DNA of 64,000 bases from Serripes groenlandicus (taxonomy: Eukaryota > Mollusca > Bivalvia > Cardiida > Cardiidae): NCBI GenBank assembly GCA_031761405.1, contig JASEVX010000033.1, forward strand, positions 1,357,918 through 1,421,917, given 5' to 3'. Each line of letters starts with the position of its first letter. The first letter of the stretch is position 1. This document shows positions 1-11,139 of the stretch, piece after piece. The notes under the pieces were generated by a model. The model did not search any database. It saw nothing but the letters and a program-made list of their open reading frames with translations, and was not told the origin of the DNA. The position numbers were made by a program, and so were the translations under genes.

Positions 1-640
1 TTATGAGCATTATGAACAATTAATCCTTTTCTCACATTTGCAAAAGTAATATGAGTAAAGTTCTGAAGTTCACTTTGCTGCAGATCAATGAAAAGTTGGT
101 TGTTTAAGCCAATGGATAAAGATTTATTAACGATTTCCACTTTATGACTTCTTGACAACAACGATCATATGATTGTGAACTTCAGCTGCCAATAACTATG
201 ACCTTAAAGTATTTACCTTTTCACCCAAACAATTAAATGGACTCTTCTTAAACATATGAAACATCTTAGATAACAAAAGGGCCAAGATGGCCCTAAATCG
301 ATCATCTGAGCGTTAGTATAGTAGCAAATGCTACTGCTAAGTTGATATCTGTCCATTGGTTTAAAGGAGGAGATATTGTTTGAAGCTAAACGTTCATTTT
401 ACCCCTTTTCTGATTCCACAAAGTTTTGTCCTTTTGTCCCTTTTCCGATGTTGTGTGGCAGCCATGTTTTTCAACCAATCAATATAGCTTGAACAATTTT
501 TCCATACGGTCAGGCAACAAAACAAACAAGATGACTCTCAGAAGTTTGCCGGTTCCCTTTTCAGAAGTACATCATAATGGAAACCAAGAAATCCGCTATG
601 ATCCAGTGGTTAGTGGTGGGGGGCCGGGCCCTAGGCCCAC
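1..640. other. Intronic/non-coding, degenerate repeats
   Basis: AT-rich sequence with no credible exon. Bases 1-130 carry faint TTAA-MITE-like motifs (ctgcagatcaatgaaaag). The short open frame near 426-650 has no codon character I would defend. Confidence 0.4.
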
Positions 641-800
641 CGTGTGTTAACAATTCAATCCACTCTCACAGTGGTCACCTTTCCTAGTCTATTACTAAGT
701 ACTGGTTTGACACCAAGGGATCATGAAGCATGTGTCCTGTGTTGTTATAATACTGATAAACTGTTGAAAAGGGTGTTACACCCAATAAGAGAAGAGAACA
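640..800 (+). repeat. Degenerate SINE-B copy
   Basis: Contains the SINE-B body in diverged form (gtggtcacctttcctagtct, actggtttg, agggatcatgaa). The head is poorly preserved. It lies immediately 3' of exon 816-872 on the minus strand, inside the following intron. Confidence 0.5.
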
Positions 801-815
801 TAAACCATGTCTTAC

Positions 816-872
816 CTCACTAGGGACAGCAGTAGTAAAGGCCAGCGCCTGGGCACTTTGGAGAATCTCAGC
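816..872 (-). CDS. Internal exon of an unidentified minus-strand gene (19 codons)
   Basis: Seen: on the minus strand a 57-nt segment lies between an acceptor (tattttcag) and a donor (gtaagac). It is open in phase 0 at both ends and reads A-E-I-L-Q-S-A-Q-A-L-A-F-T-T-A-V-P-S-E. Both splice sites match consensus well. It would be the last exon of this gene inside the window, since transcription runs right to left and the next exon would lie beyond position 1 or be missed. Its phase matches the upstream exon 4217-4361, which ends in phase 0. I do not recognise the protein. A short exon like this could be a chance match, but the paired sites and phase agreement favour a real one. Confidence 0.5.
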
Positions 873-1337
873 CTGAAAATATACAGAAACAGGAATCAGC
901 TATCTACAGTGCAATTTGTCCTTTGTCCCTAATTATTTTCAGCACTGCATCTTAGGCTAGATATCCAACCAATTGCATGTTTGGACGAGGTAAACAATGG
1001 TCCCTTCTTGAAGCATTTCTTGATACAGATAGCAATAGATGCATATGCAGCAGACAGCCTTAAAAAGTATTGTTGAAAAAGAGAAATTGCTTATGATGAA
1101 AAGTTTCTTCTTTTCCCTCAATATTGTCAACTCAGAATTAAAGTAAATTCTTCCATTGTTTTCAGATTACGACACTTGATGCCCCCATGTGTTCTTACAG
1201 AGGATTTTTTAAAACATTGTGCCAAGAAGAGAAATACTCTCCTTTTGCCAAAATGTTTTCCACGCCTTTTTATTTGTCAAGATTTTCCCTTATTACTGTC
1301 TCAATGTCTTTACAAAGACAGGGTTGAGCAGACAACT

Positions 1338-1652
1338 ACCATAATCAGACATTTTGTAAACCCATTCCCACATACAGACGCATTCTGACGCCTCTGCAGC
1401 AGACGGCTTTTTGAAAACATAGTGACAAAAGAAGAAATTGCACAAAACGTGCAATTTCTCCTTTTGCCACAATGTTTTCCCCTTTCTACCATAATCAGAC
1501 ATTTTGTAAACCCATTCCCACATACAGACGCATTCTGACGCGTCTATAGTAGAAGACTTCTGAAACCATACTGTGTCAAAAAGTGGAAATTGCTCAAAAT
1601 GTATTCAAAGTCGTCTGCTACAGATTTGTTGTATGTGGGTCAGGGTTAAACC
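1338..1652 (+). repeat. TTAA-MITE copy with internal tandem duplication
   Basis: Begins aacccattcccacatacagacg and ends gtatgtgggtcagggttaaa. The segment taccataatcagacattttg through attctgacgc occurs at 1338-1394 and again at 1489-1541, so a ~150-bp stretch holding the left arm and the central hairpin (GCACAAAACGTGC type) was duplicated. Confidence 0.7.
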
Positions 1653-1659
1653 TTCCAAA

Positions 1660-2890
1660 CAAACAGATTAGCTGCAGCAGAAAACTTTAAATACAAACAA
1701 GCCCGAATATGGAGTATCAACTGCTGCAGATGTGGTAAAATGCATCTGCATGTTGGGAAGAGACAATAATATTATGCCGTCTTTTCAACTCTTCTAAACT
1801 GGAAGCTTAGATTCTACCGAAAAAATGGAAACTCTGGACAACAAAATCATTATGAGCAATTACTTAACACCAAGCAACTTCTCACAATATTTTCATAATA
1901 TGTTGTCTCAGGTGGTGCCAAAAGAGTTAGGGAACGGCATGGCATTCTCTTCTCTTGAGATGAAAATTCTGATTATGATTCAAGAAAAATGTCCGCCGAA
2001 ACATTCATGAAGGGTGGATGAGCTATTCAATTCAGATTTATTAAACCTGATCTGACAGTTTGAGAGTTCTGGTAGAATTTCTCATGCAAATTAGGGAAAA
2101 TTATTTCCAAAGAAAACCTAGGAATTAAATAATGCCTGCTTGTATGACATCATTTTATATGTAAATTTGTGTCGGAGTTGGTGGGGAACGGCTAACATCA
2201 AACTTGAAATTGTCCAAACCAAAAATATTTTGAATACAAAAACACAAAATTGCTGGTTGTTTATAGTTTGATGCATAACAGTAACAATCGCATCTTTGAG
2301 CAAAATGAAGTTACAATAGTTCAGCATTGAGAATTTAAATTCTAAAGGCCGATTTGGAGGCTGTGAAATGCAGAATAGAATCCTTGTTTTATTTCAAAGC
2401 AATGCAAAAAATGATCAAAGTTAATTTGCATTGAAGCCAAAACAATTCCACCGAATACACAATGACAAAAAAATTCATCTAAGATGCAAACCTTTACCCC
2501 ATTTCCACAACAAAACTTATTCTTCAACAAATCAGAAAACATAATGAAATGGAAAGTGCTTGGTCGAAAATTAGTTCAGCACTTATTGAAAAGTCCATTA
2601 TTTACTATGCCTCAGTTTTAACAATTAATCCTTTGCAACAAAGAACAAATTTTCAGCAGAAAATTATGGAAATATCAAGGCAAAGTTTACTTATTGAATG
2701 GAGTTGAAAACATTGCTGCAAAAGTTGAAATTGATCAGTATGTTTTCCATAGCTGTCTGTTGCAGATAAGAAAATCTGTGGAGCATGGAGACCTAAACTT
2801 TTCATCTGATATAATATTTTAAGTTCTTTGATTTTCCCCTTTCCCAGAAGCATAGAGGTTTATCAGAACATAATTATTTGGATTTTTTCA
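1660..2890. other. Non-coding stretch, no feature recognised
   Basis: AT-rich, no exon with paired splice sites that I would defend. Short open frames near 1825-2010 and 2118-2853 show no domain and no consistent codon signal. Faint MITE motifs occur at 2695-2765. Confidence 0.3.
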
Positions 2891-2894
2891 TGCC

Positions 2895-3975
2895 ATTCCT
2901 GCACTCAACATCATTTTGGAGTAAGTTTCAAGCAAGTTCCTGCTATCCATATCATCTCTTGTTTATATTTCCAGCAAATTCAAAACCGTAGCCGGCAGAT
3001 TTTCCTGCACTCTAATAAACATCATCTATGAGTAAGTTTCCAACAGGTTAAATATACCTTAGAGGGTAGCCATTACTGCAATCAAAATTAAGTAAGAGTA
3101 AATTTTCAGGCTGTTTTAACCCTTTCCCTCATATAGACGCTTTCTGACGCCTCTGCAGCAGACGGCTTTTTGAAAACATTGTGTTTTCCACTTTTAGTCA
3201 TAGGTTATCCATTCAATTATAGAGATTTTCTATTTTTTGACAAAATGTGTTCAATGTCGTCTGCTGCATAATTGTCGTATGAGGGAAAGGGTTAAAACTA
3301 AGAAGCACTCAACATTATCTTGGGAGTAAGTTTCCAGCAAGTTAAATATACCTTAGAGGTTAGTCATTCATACACTCGACCAGCTCGGCCAAATGTCTGA
3401 GTCAACCAGCATCATTTTTCAACCAATGGGCTAATATGTCTGGAAGGTAGCCAGTTGCCTTGGTAGAATGTTGTGTTGAGTACTCACTGTGTTACTAAGG
3501 GAAGCCAGAACAAATATGTTAAGTTTACTGGCTACTATGATAAAACTGAAATACAGATTTATACTCAATCATTCACTCATCATAATCCTGTAGTAAGCTT
3601 TCTGCAAGTTCAATATCTTAGAGAGAAGAGTTTCCTGCACTCAACATTATTTTAGAGTAAGTTTCCAGAAAGTTCAAAACCTTAGGGGTTAGTCATTACT
3701 GCACTGGACATTATCATAGAATAAGTTTCCAGAAAGTTCAAAACCTTAAGGGGAAGTCACTCCTGCACTCGACATTATCTCATATTAAGTTTACAGCAAG
3801 ATCAATACCTTTGGGGGAAGAGTTTTCTGCACTCATGTTATCTCAAAGTAAGATTCCAGCAAGTTAAATACCTCAGGGGGAAAAGTTTCCTGCACTCAAC
3901 ATTATCTTTGAGTAAGTTTTCAGCAAGTTCAATACCTCAGGGAGTAGTAATGCCTGCACTCAACATGATCTCCCA
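2895..3975 (+). repeat. Diverged tandem array, unit ~62-64 bp
   Basis: Recurring unit: ctgcactcaacattatct, then gagtaagtttccagcaag, then ttcaataccttagggg. Starts of adjacent well-preserved units at 3890 and 3954 are 64 bases apart. About a dozen units are recognisable, with much decay before 3300. A TTAA-MITE (3116-3295) has inserted into the array. Each unit carries a GAGTAAGT string and a TTTCCAG string, which look like splice sites on the plus strand; no coding sequence lies between them. Confidence 0.7.
3116..3295 (+). mobile_element. TTAA-MITE, internally deleted copy
   Basis: TTAA at both ends (3116-3119, 3292-3295), CCCTTTCCCTCATATAGACG at the left and GTATGAGGGAAAGGG at the right. 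The central hairpin and part of the right arm are missing (gaaaacattg joins ttttccactttt). Confidence 0.8.
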
Positions 3976-4085
3976 TGGACAGAATTTAAATTCAGATTTC
4001 ATCATCAATTGACATGTTTTTCCCGTTTGCTGACAGGACAAAAATATAGGCAAGGTTTTCACTGCATTTTAATTCAGCAAAATGA

Positions 4086-4216
4086 TTTAACCCTTTCCAA
4101 ATTGTAGACATCTTTTTGACTCCCACCTACAGAAGCAATTTGACCTGTCTGCAGAAGACAATTTTTGAAGATATTGTGGCAACAGGAGAAATTGCTCACA
4201 ACTTCTCCTTTTGAAC
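4086..4216 (+). mobile_element. Truncated TTAA-MITE abutting a splice donor
   Basis: Left end ttaaccctttccaaattgtagac, then gtctgcagaagacaattttt and gagaaattgctcac. It stops inside the centre at ctccttttg, directly beside the donor of minus-strand exon 4217-4361. The right half is absent. Confidence 0.6.
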
Positions 4217-4361
4217 CTGCTCATCCTCCTTATCCCGCGATGTTTTTAAAGTGCTGTCGGCTTCAGAGACATCAAAAGTTCTGTGTACCAGGTAAATCCG
4301 CGTAATCAGACACAGTTTGTCACTCAGCATATTCATGACTGGTGTGGCAATGTCACAGACA
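4217..4361 (-). CDS. Internal exon of the same unidentified minus-strand gene (48 codons)
   Basis: Seen: 145 nt open in only one minus-strand frame, after the acceptor caattacag; it starts one base into a codon (T then GTC TGT GAC) and ends CAG before gttcaa. The peptide begins VCDIATPVMNMLSDK and ends SRDKEDEQ, a protein-like composition unlike the surrounding repeats. The donor is weak and sits exactly at the edge of a truncated TTAA-MITE (4086-4216). If the donor were skipped, translation would run seven codons into the MITE-derived sequence to a TGA. The start phase needs an upstream exon ending two bases into a codon, which the micro-exon candidate at 25097-25107 would supply. Function unknown; I see no domain I can name. 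Confidence 0.5.
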
Positions 4362-4611
4362 CTGTAATTGTCATAAAACTTTTAATGACATATTTCAAAC
4401 TACAAACGAAATTGATTTTTAAGTACAAATTTAAAGATTAATTAGCAAAAGGCTTATGAAAATTTTGGGAAAAGGAGAACCTACTAACTTGATTGCAAGT
4501 TATTTTAATTTTTCTGTCTAGTATTTTCAAGTGTTGCCTGCTTTATAGAATAATGGCAATTTTGGTTCTTTGAGGGAATGGTAAAATGGCATTAATTCAT
4601 CATAGAAAGGC

Positions 4612-4812
4612 TTAACCTTTTCCTAAATACAAAGACTTCTGACGCCTCTGCAGCAGACGACTTTGCAAAAAGGTAAAGAGCAATTTCTCATTTTGCAACA
4701 ATGTTTTCAACTCTATTCAATAGATATACTTTCATTTACAGAGTGTTTCCATACTTTTGATTAAGATGCTATCAAAGCCTTCTACAGAATTGTTGTGAGT
4801 GGGTAATTGTTC
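4612..4812 (+). mobile_element. TTAA-MITE, decayed
   Basis: aaccttttcctaaatacaaagacttctgacgcctctgcagcagacgactt opening in diverged form, with the family arms recognisable to gtgagtgggtaat. Central hairpin degraded. A further degraded fragment follows to about 5030. Confidence 0.55.
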
Positions 4813-5355
4813 CTCCCAATACAGGTGTCTGATGCCTTTGCAAAAAAACCTCGGACATTTCGTAGGAAAATGCAATTCTTCTTTTGCAAAAGCAATTTCA
4901 ACTCTATCATAGAAGTACTTCTAGTTTTCAAATTGTTAATCTTTCTTTATTTTTTTCATTCCACAGTTTTTTCATAGCTGACAACTCTTAACTATTTACC
5001 ACATTCTAAATATTTCAGGGTCGTCTATTTTGAAATAGTCTTGAGAAAACAGTGAAACCTTTTGGAAACTCGAGGTATGATTTCGATACATAGTTGAAAC
5101 CATTGTTGGGAAAAGGAGAAATTGCTCATTTTTCTACTTATTTAGTCTGTGTCTGATACATGGTATAATCAAGGAAATATGAAACAATATTCCCATTTCA
5201 GGACTTCTGATAAAACTCTTTTTCACATGCAGACACTATTTTTTATGCATTCGCGGCAGACAGCTTTTGATAACGTTATGGCGATGGGAAGAAATGCAAT
5301 ATTGAGCAGTTCTTCTTTTTCCCAAAATGTTAATAACTTATTCAAATAATAATAC

Positions 5356-5580
5356 TTAACCTTTTCCCTCATATAGATGCGTTCTGACGCCTCTGTCGCA
5401 GACAGGTTTTTTGAAAACATAGTGACAAAATTGCTTCAAAATGAGCAATTTCTCCTTTTGCCACAATGTTTTCCACTTTTTGTCATAAATTATCCATTCA
5501 ATTATAGCGATTTTCTATTTTTTGACAAAATATGTTTTAAGTCATCTGCTGCAGAATTGTCCTACGAGGAAAAGGGTTAA
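5356..5580 (+). mobile_element. TTAA-MITE, full length
   Basis: TTAA at 5356-5359 and 5577-5580. Left TIR ccttttccctcatatagatg, right TIR cgaggaaaaggg. The central palindrome is changed (ttgcttcaaaatgagcaatttc). Confidence 0.85.
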
Positions 5581-5647
5581 ATTTAAAGACATATTCAATA
5601 GATGTTTTCAAAGTTGTCAACTGCAGATATGTTGGATGTTGAAAAGG

Positions 5648-5844
5648 AACCCTTTCCCACTAATGTAGACGCATTCCGACCCGTCTGCAGCAGACGACTT
5701 TTGAAAACATTGGGACAAAAGTAGAAATTGCTCAAAATGTTATTTTCAGTAATTGTTATTTCATTTACAGAGCTTTTTCATTCTTTTGTCAAGATGTTTT
5801 TTTTAAGTCATCTGCTGCTCATTTGTCAAGTGGAAAAGGGTTAA
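5648..5844 (+). mobile_element. TTAA-MITE, right half shortened
   Basis: aaccctttcccactaatgtagacg at the left, caagtggaaaagggttaa at the right. One arm of the central hairpin is lost. Confidence 0.75.
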
Positions 5845-6264
5845 TTACAGTATGAAGATAAATGTAACTGGTATATACCACCAGTTCTTAGGTATACAAA
5901 ACCACGCTGTTCGTTACAAAAGCGATATATATCGAAAATTGGATTCATATCTCTATGGAATCCCATGTCATGGATACTCAAATGCATCATCTAAATAAAA
6001 ATTCAAGACTTCGGAGTTGCTCTCAATACAGGATCTAAAACAGGATCTAAAACTTACCATATTCAGATATTTTTTATAATTATGAACTCTAAATTTCAAG
6101 TAAATTATTTAGATCCCGTGGAGTAAATAAAGGCTTACCAGACAAATTGAACATATTCATTATTTATACATATACCATTAATGATCATACAGAGAAACAA
6201 GATAGGTGTGAGTCTGCCTCCCCATTGGGGTAATCTGCCCACAACCTCAGCAAAAACAGTACTA

Positions 6265-6480
6265 TTAACCCTTTCCCTCATACGACAATTCTGCAGCAGA
6301 CGACATTGAACATATTTTGTCGAAAAACAGAAAATCTCTATAATTGAATGGATAACCTATGACTAAAAGTGGAAAACATTGTGGTAAAAGGAGAAATTGC
6401 ACATTCTGTGCAATTTCTTCTTTTGTCACTATGTTTTTAAAATGCTGTCGGCTGCAAGGGCGTCGGAAAGCGTCAATTTG
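6265..6480 (-). mobile_element. TTAA-MITE, inverted orientation, right terminus lost
   Basis: TTAA at 6265-6268 followed by CCCTTTCCCTCATACGACAA. Central hairpin gaaattgcacattctgtgcaatttc. Fades after gcgtcggaaagcgtc; the terminal GGGAAAGGG is missing. Confidence 0.75.
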
Positions 6481-6579
6481 ATGAGCTCTGAAACCTATTT
6501 TGTGAAGCCGCTGCCACCAGTGTAATATATTCAGGCCAGTCTTCGTTCGCATCTGCATATATAGTTTGAACAGGATCTG

Positions 6580-6809
6580 TTAACCCTTTCCCTCATACGA
6601 CAATTCTGCAGCAGACGACTTTGAACATATTTTGTCAAAACATAGAAAATCTCCATAATTGAATGGATAACCTATGACAAAAAGTGGAAAACATTGTGGT
6701 AAAAGGAGAAATTGCACGTTTTGTGCAATTTCTTCTTTAGTCACTATGTTTTAAAAATGCTGTCTGCTGCAGAGGCGTCCGAAAGTGTTTATATGAGGGA
6801 AAGGGTTAA
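6580..6809 (-). mobile_element. TTAA-MITE, full length, inverted orientation
   Basis: TTAA at 6580-6583 and 6806-6809; perfect 13-bp terminal inverted repeat (CCCTTTCCCTCAT / ATGAGGGAAAGGG). Central hairpin gaaattgcac..gtgcaatttc. Confidence 0.9.
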
Positions 6810-7179
6810 ATGTTGGCAGCCCAGCTTAATATTTTTTCTTGACATTTCTAAAATTGGCTATGAACTTTAAAAAATGTCAGCATTGAAAAGGGTCGAGGTT
6901 AGGTACATCATTCCATTTACATTTACAATTTGATGGGGGAACAAACAGCAGAGACCTATTTGTAAAAAATTGTTCTGTCATTTGTGTGTGGTTTTATTTC
7001 CTAATAATATAAGGACATGGATCTATTTGTTGTAGCCATCTACAAACTTTGCCCTTGTCTGGAAAGATGCCATATTAGAATTAGCCAACCACCAGACAAA
7101 ATTCTAAAGTACAAAATTACTTTTTGAAACTATTTTGGGAAAGTAGAATACCAATATGTGTCAATATGTGTCAATTTTG

Positions 7180-8258
7180 TTCTGTTCCGGATTGCCTTGG
7201 TTGTGTAGTGTGTTCTATTCTGGATTGCCTTGGTTGTGTAGTGTGTTCTGTTCCAGATTGCCTTGGTTGTGTAGTGTGTTCTGTACATGGTTGCCTTGGT
7301 TGTGTAGTGTGTTCTGTTCCGGATTGCCTTGGTTGTGTAGTGTGTTCTGTACATGGTTGCCTTGGTTGTGTAGTGTGTTCTGTACATGGTTGCCTTGGTT
7401 GTGTAGTGTGTTCTGTTCCGGATTGCCTTGGTTGTGTAGTGTGTTCTGTTCCGGTTGCCTTGGTTGGTGTAGTGTGTTCTGTACAGCATTGCCTTGGTTG
7501 TGTAGTGTGTTCTGTACATGGTTGCATCAGTTGTGTAGTGTGTTCTGTTCCGGATTGCCTTGGTTGTGTAGTGTGTTCTGTTCCGGATCGCCTTGGTTGT
7601 GTAGTGTGTTCTGTACAGCATTGCCTTGGTTGTGTAGTGTGTTCTGTACATGGTTGCATCGGTTGTGTAGTGTGTTCTGTTCAGGATTGCCTTGGTTGTG
7701 TAGTGTGTTCTGTTCCGGATTGCCTTTGTTGTGTAGTGTGTTCTGTACACGGTTGCTTTGGTTGTGTAGTGTGTTCTGTACATGGTTGCCTTGGCTGTGT
7801 AGTGTGTTCTGTTCAGGATTGCCTTGGTTGTGTAGTGTGTTCTGTTCCGGATTGCCTTTGTTGTGTAGTGTGTTCTGTACATGGTTGCTTTGGCTGTGTA
7901 GTGTGTTCTGTACATGGTTGCCTTGGTTGTGTAGTGTGTTATATATTGCCTTGGTTGTGTAGTGTGTTCTGTTCCGGATTGCCTTTGTTGTGTAGTGTGT
8001 TCTGTTTCGGATTGTCTTGGTTGTGTAGTGTTCTTTTCAGGATTGCCTTGGTTGTGTAGTGTGTTCTGTTCCGGATTGCCTTGGTTGTGTAGTGTGTTTT
8101 GTTCCGGATTGTCTTGATTGTGTAGTGTGTTCTGTTCAGGATTGCCTTGGTTGTGTAGTGTGTTCTGTTTCGGATTGCCTTGATTGTGTAGTGTGTTCTG
8201 TTCAAGATTGCCTAGGTTGTGTAGTGTGTTCTGTTCCGGATTGCCTTGGTTGTGTAGT
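7180..8258 (+). repeat. Minisatellite, 33-bp unit, ~32 copies, with 132-bp higher-order period
   Basis: Unit: ctgttccggattgccttggt plus tgtgtagtgtgtt. The 8-base slot after ctg varies (ttccggat, ttcaggat, tacatggt, tacagcat). The tacagcat variant recurs at 7482 and 7614, and a tacaYggttgctt variant at about 7746 and 7878, so units also repeat as blocks of four (132 bp). Because 33 is a multiple of three and the unit has stops in only one frame, five of six frames stay open for hundreds of codons. Those open frames, including a Cys-rich one, are a by-product of the repeat, not a gene. The last unit runs into the A-box-like head of the SINE-C copy at 8240-8890. Confidence 0.9.
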
Positions 8259-8890
8259 GCTAGAGTCTTCCTCTGGTGTGGGAAGTCATGGGGTGGATTA
8301 CCAAAGCGTTTTTAAAGGGTAGTAATGGCTTCATCTCCTAGCTTTGCACTCAGGATGGTCGAGTTAGCATTACAACTGACAAGCTGGAACAGGATAAATG
8401 GACCAGTAGTACTTAGGATAAATGGATCAATAGTACTGGTAACTAACCAAGGTTAAATGGACCAGTAGTACTGGTAACTTACAAAGGATAAATAGACCAG
8501 TAGTACTTGTAACAAACCCAGGATAAATGGACCAGTAGTACTTGTAACTTACCCAGGCTAAATGGACCAGAAGTACTGGTAACTTACAAAGGATAAATGG
8601 ACCAGTAGTACTTGTAACTAACCCAGGATAAATGGACCAGTAGTACTGGTAACTTACAAAGGATAAATGGACCAGTAGTAATTGTAACTTACCAAGGATA
8701 AATGGACCAGGATTACTGGTAACTTACCCAGGATAAATGGACCAGTAGTCCTGGTAACTTACCCAGGATAAATGGACCAGTAGTACTAGTAACTTACCCA
8801 CGATATATGGACCAGTAGTACTTGTAACTTACCCAGGATAAATGGACCAGTAGTACTGGTAACTTACCCAGGATATAACTGAACAAGAGC
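8240..8890 (+). repeat. SINE-C copy expanded by a 35-bp minisatellite (8389-8874)
   Basis: Head remnant gttgtgtagtgctagagt corresponds to the SINE-C head ggtgtagtggtagagc. Body: ggtagtaatggct and gagttagcattacaactg. From 8389 the core ggataaatggaccagtagta + ctggtaacttaccca repeats about 14 times with a 35-bp period, then exits into ggatataactga, the normal continuation of the SINE. Other SINE-C copies (for example 28403-28680, reverse strand) contain this core once. Confidence 0.75.
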
Positions 8891-9530
8891 TCCATATGCG
8901 AACGTAATGCTTGCTCATCTCTTCTTTTCTAAGCCGAAAAAGGAGCATTCCAGAATAATTACTAAAACCAGACTTATGCGACTAGGAATAGACATGCATA
9001 TTGTTCCTAGGAATAAGTTTACCAAGTTTCATGACGATGCATACAATGACAACGCCAAGGATATCACAATAGGACCACCTTTTCTTTGAGAAAACAGACA
9101 TGCTATTTAACTGTTGACAGCTGCTTAAACACCATACAAACAAACAGAACTGTCCCGTTTTATGGCACTTCATTATACCCCCTTCGAAGAAGAGGGTGTA
9201 TATAGGAGTCACTGTGTCGGGCTGGCTATCTGTCTGTCGGTCGGTCGGTCGGTCGGAAGCCATATTATGTCACGCCTATTTCTTATAAACCACTAGGTGG
9301 AATTCAATAAATTTTTACATGAAGCTTCTATACCAAGAAGAGATGTGCATATCCAAAAGGTCTTAAAATTGCATGTTATTTTACAGAGTTATGGCCCTTT
9401 TACTTATTAAGTTATGGTGTAGGTCAAGGTGCTGTTTTGGGGGTATTTATCATTTTCAGAGATAGTTCTAGCTTGTCTAGTAGTCATGTACTCTGTCCAT
9501 CAGATGACTTAAAGTTTTACCAACAATGCC
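8891..9530 (+). repeat. Dispersed repeat block with (TCGG)n
   Basis: Contains attgttcctaggaataagtt with tttcatgacgatgcatacaa, then cccccttcgaagaagagggt, tataggagtcactgtgtcgg and a (TCGG)5-6 run at 9234-9255. I associate sequences of this kind with dispersed repeats in bivalve genomes (recollection, not checked). No coding potential that I trust. Confidence 0.4.
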
Positions 9531-9829
9531 TATCAGGTAATAGGTTACAAGGTTGACTTTGTACCAGATGCAAAAGCATGTTAACATGATTTCAAAATCT
9601 CTATTACTTTTGCATCAAAGTTGTCTGTTTCAGATTTGTTGTATGCGGGTGGCATAGCTGTGGTTTATTATGAAGTCTTCTACAAATTTAGACATTTTAC
9701 TATGATCAGAAATATTTTGCTTTTACATGGTGACCTGTTTGCAAAGATACTGTATGCTTGTCATTAACACTTTTCAGCATTTGACATATCAGCTTCAAGA
9801 ACATCCAGGCTAAAAAAAACTTTTTATCT

Positions 9830-9950
9830 TTTTGGGGAAAATGGAGAAATTGCTCAAAAAGATCCATTTCTCTCCATTTGTCATAATATTTTCAAAAGCT
9901 GTCTGCTGCAGAAGCATCAGGAAGTGTCTGTATGTGGTAAAGCATTAAAA
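9830..9950 (+). mobile_element. TTAA-MITE fragment
   Basis: Right half only: gagaaattgctcaaaaagatccatttctc, gctgtctgctgcagaagcatc, ctgtatgtggtaaagcattaa. A smaller fragment lies at 9595-9650. Confidence 0.55.
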
Positions 9951-10552
9951 GAAGAAACTGGTATAAAGCAATTTTTTTTACTCTTCCTGTAATGTTTTCA
10001 AAGATGCTGCAATGAGCCATTTATCCTGACCTAAATATATTAACTGTCTACTGCAGAAGTGTTAAAAGTCGTCTGTAAGCTTTTAAAGGTTATATCTGAG
10101 GTCTGGTCAATAATCATTTTCCCCAGACTAATTCTCTTCATCAATCTTTCTTATTTTAAATCCTTCTTCTATCTGTCACTCTGTAATCCTTTTCATTAAC
10201 TGAGAAAGCAGAGAAACCTTTCAGTCATTGAATATCTATTGGAGACTCACAGTTCTGGCACAAAAGATGTTATTCTTGTTTGGAAACTTATTCAACAACA
10301 AATACGTGGCAATGTCAACACAAATTATGAGTCTAGAGAATGTGAATATCTTGGCTGTACGTTATTTGATGTGTCAATTTCTTTTTTATTCTTTTGAATT
10401 GAAGACCTACGTAAACAAGATTGATATAACAGAATAATTGGGACAGAAAAGAAACTGGTCTTGCTTTATCCTTTCTGCAATATGATTTTTGTAACAAAGT
10501 TGTCTGTTTTAAAAATGTCTGAGGATTATATTTGGAAAATGAAGAGTACATA

Positions 10553-10788
10553 TTAACCCTTTTCCATATAAAGATGCTTTCTGACAGCTCTGCAGCAGAC
10601 AGCTTTTGAAAATATTGTGACAAAAGGAGAAATTACTCAAAACAAGCAATATCTCTTTTTTCTACAATAGTTTTCAACTTTTTTCAGTAAATATACCTTC
10701 ATTTATAGAGATTTAAATGTATAATGTTGTTTCCTAGATCTTTTCAAAGATTTCTGCTGCACATTTGCTGTAAGTGGGAAAGGGTTAA
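10553..10788 (+). mobile_element. TTAA-MITE, full length
   Basis: TTAA at 10553-10556 and 10785-10788. ccttttccatataaagatgc at the left, gtaagtgggaaaggg at the right. Central hairpin decayed (gaaattactcaaaacaagcaatatc). Confidence 0.85.
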
Positions 10789-11139
10789 GAAAACTTAATG
10801 GGTAAATGCAAAATTGAGCTTCCCCAATAAATTCTTTATCTGCTGCAGATGTGTCAAAAGCTGTCTTTCTCAAGTAGACCATCCAAGGTACATTCATTTG
10901 AAAATAATATTTCCAACTGTACAGGAGAAATGTCTAGATTTTATTTGGGGTCAAAACAGTTCTGTAACCTTTCACCGAGATTAAATGAAAACCCAATTAG
11001 ATACATAATATGCAGTAGCCGACTATTGAAAACATTGCGGTAAAGGTAGAAATAGTCTATAATGAGGAATTAAACTCCATTTAATGTAAGTAAGTACACT
11101 TTCATTTATGGAGATTTTACATATTTTTCAAGATTCTGC

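Noticed and set aside
5000..5100. Promoter-like AT-rich motifs upstream of short frames
   Set aside because: In such AT-rich DNA these motifs are uninformative, and no accepted transcription start lies nearby.
6121..6200. Donor-like gtaagcc on the minus strand near 6138
   Set aside because: No acceptor AG precedes an open frame; all frames upstream are closed or lack sites.
7124..8322. Long open frames (up to 311 codons, both strands), including a Cys-rich repeat protein
   Set aside because: The 33-bp unit lacks stops in five of six frames, so long frames arise automatically. No start context, signal peptide or unique sequence supports a gene.
7180..8874. CRISPR-like array
   Set aside because: Units are contiguous tandem repeats without unique spacers, in a eukaryotic intronic context.
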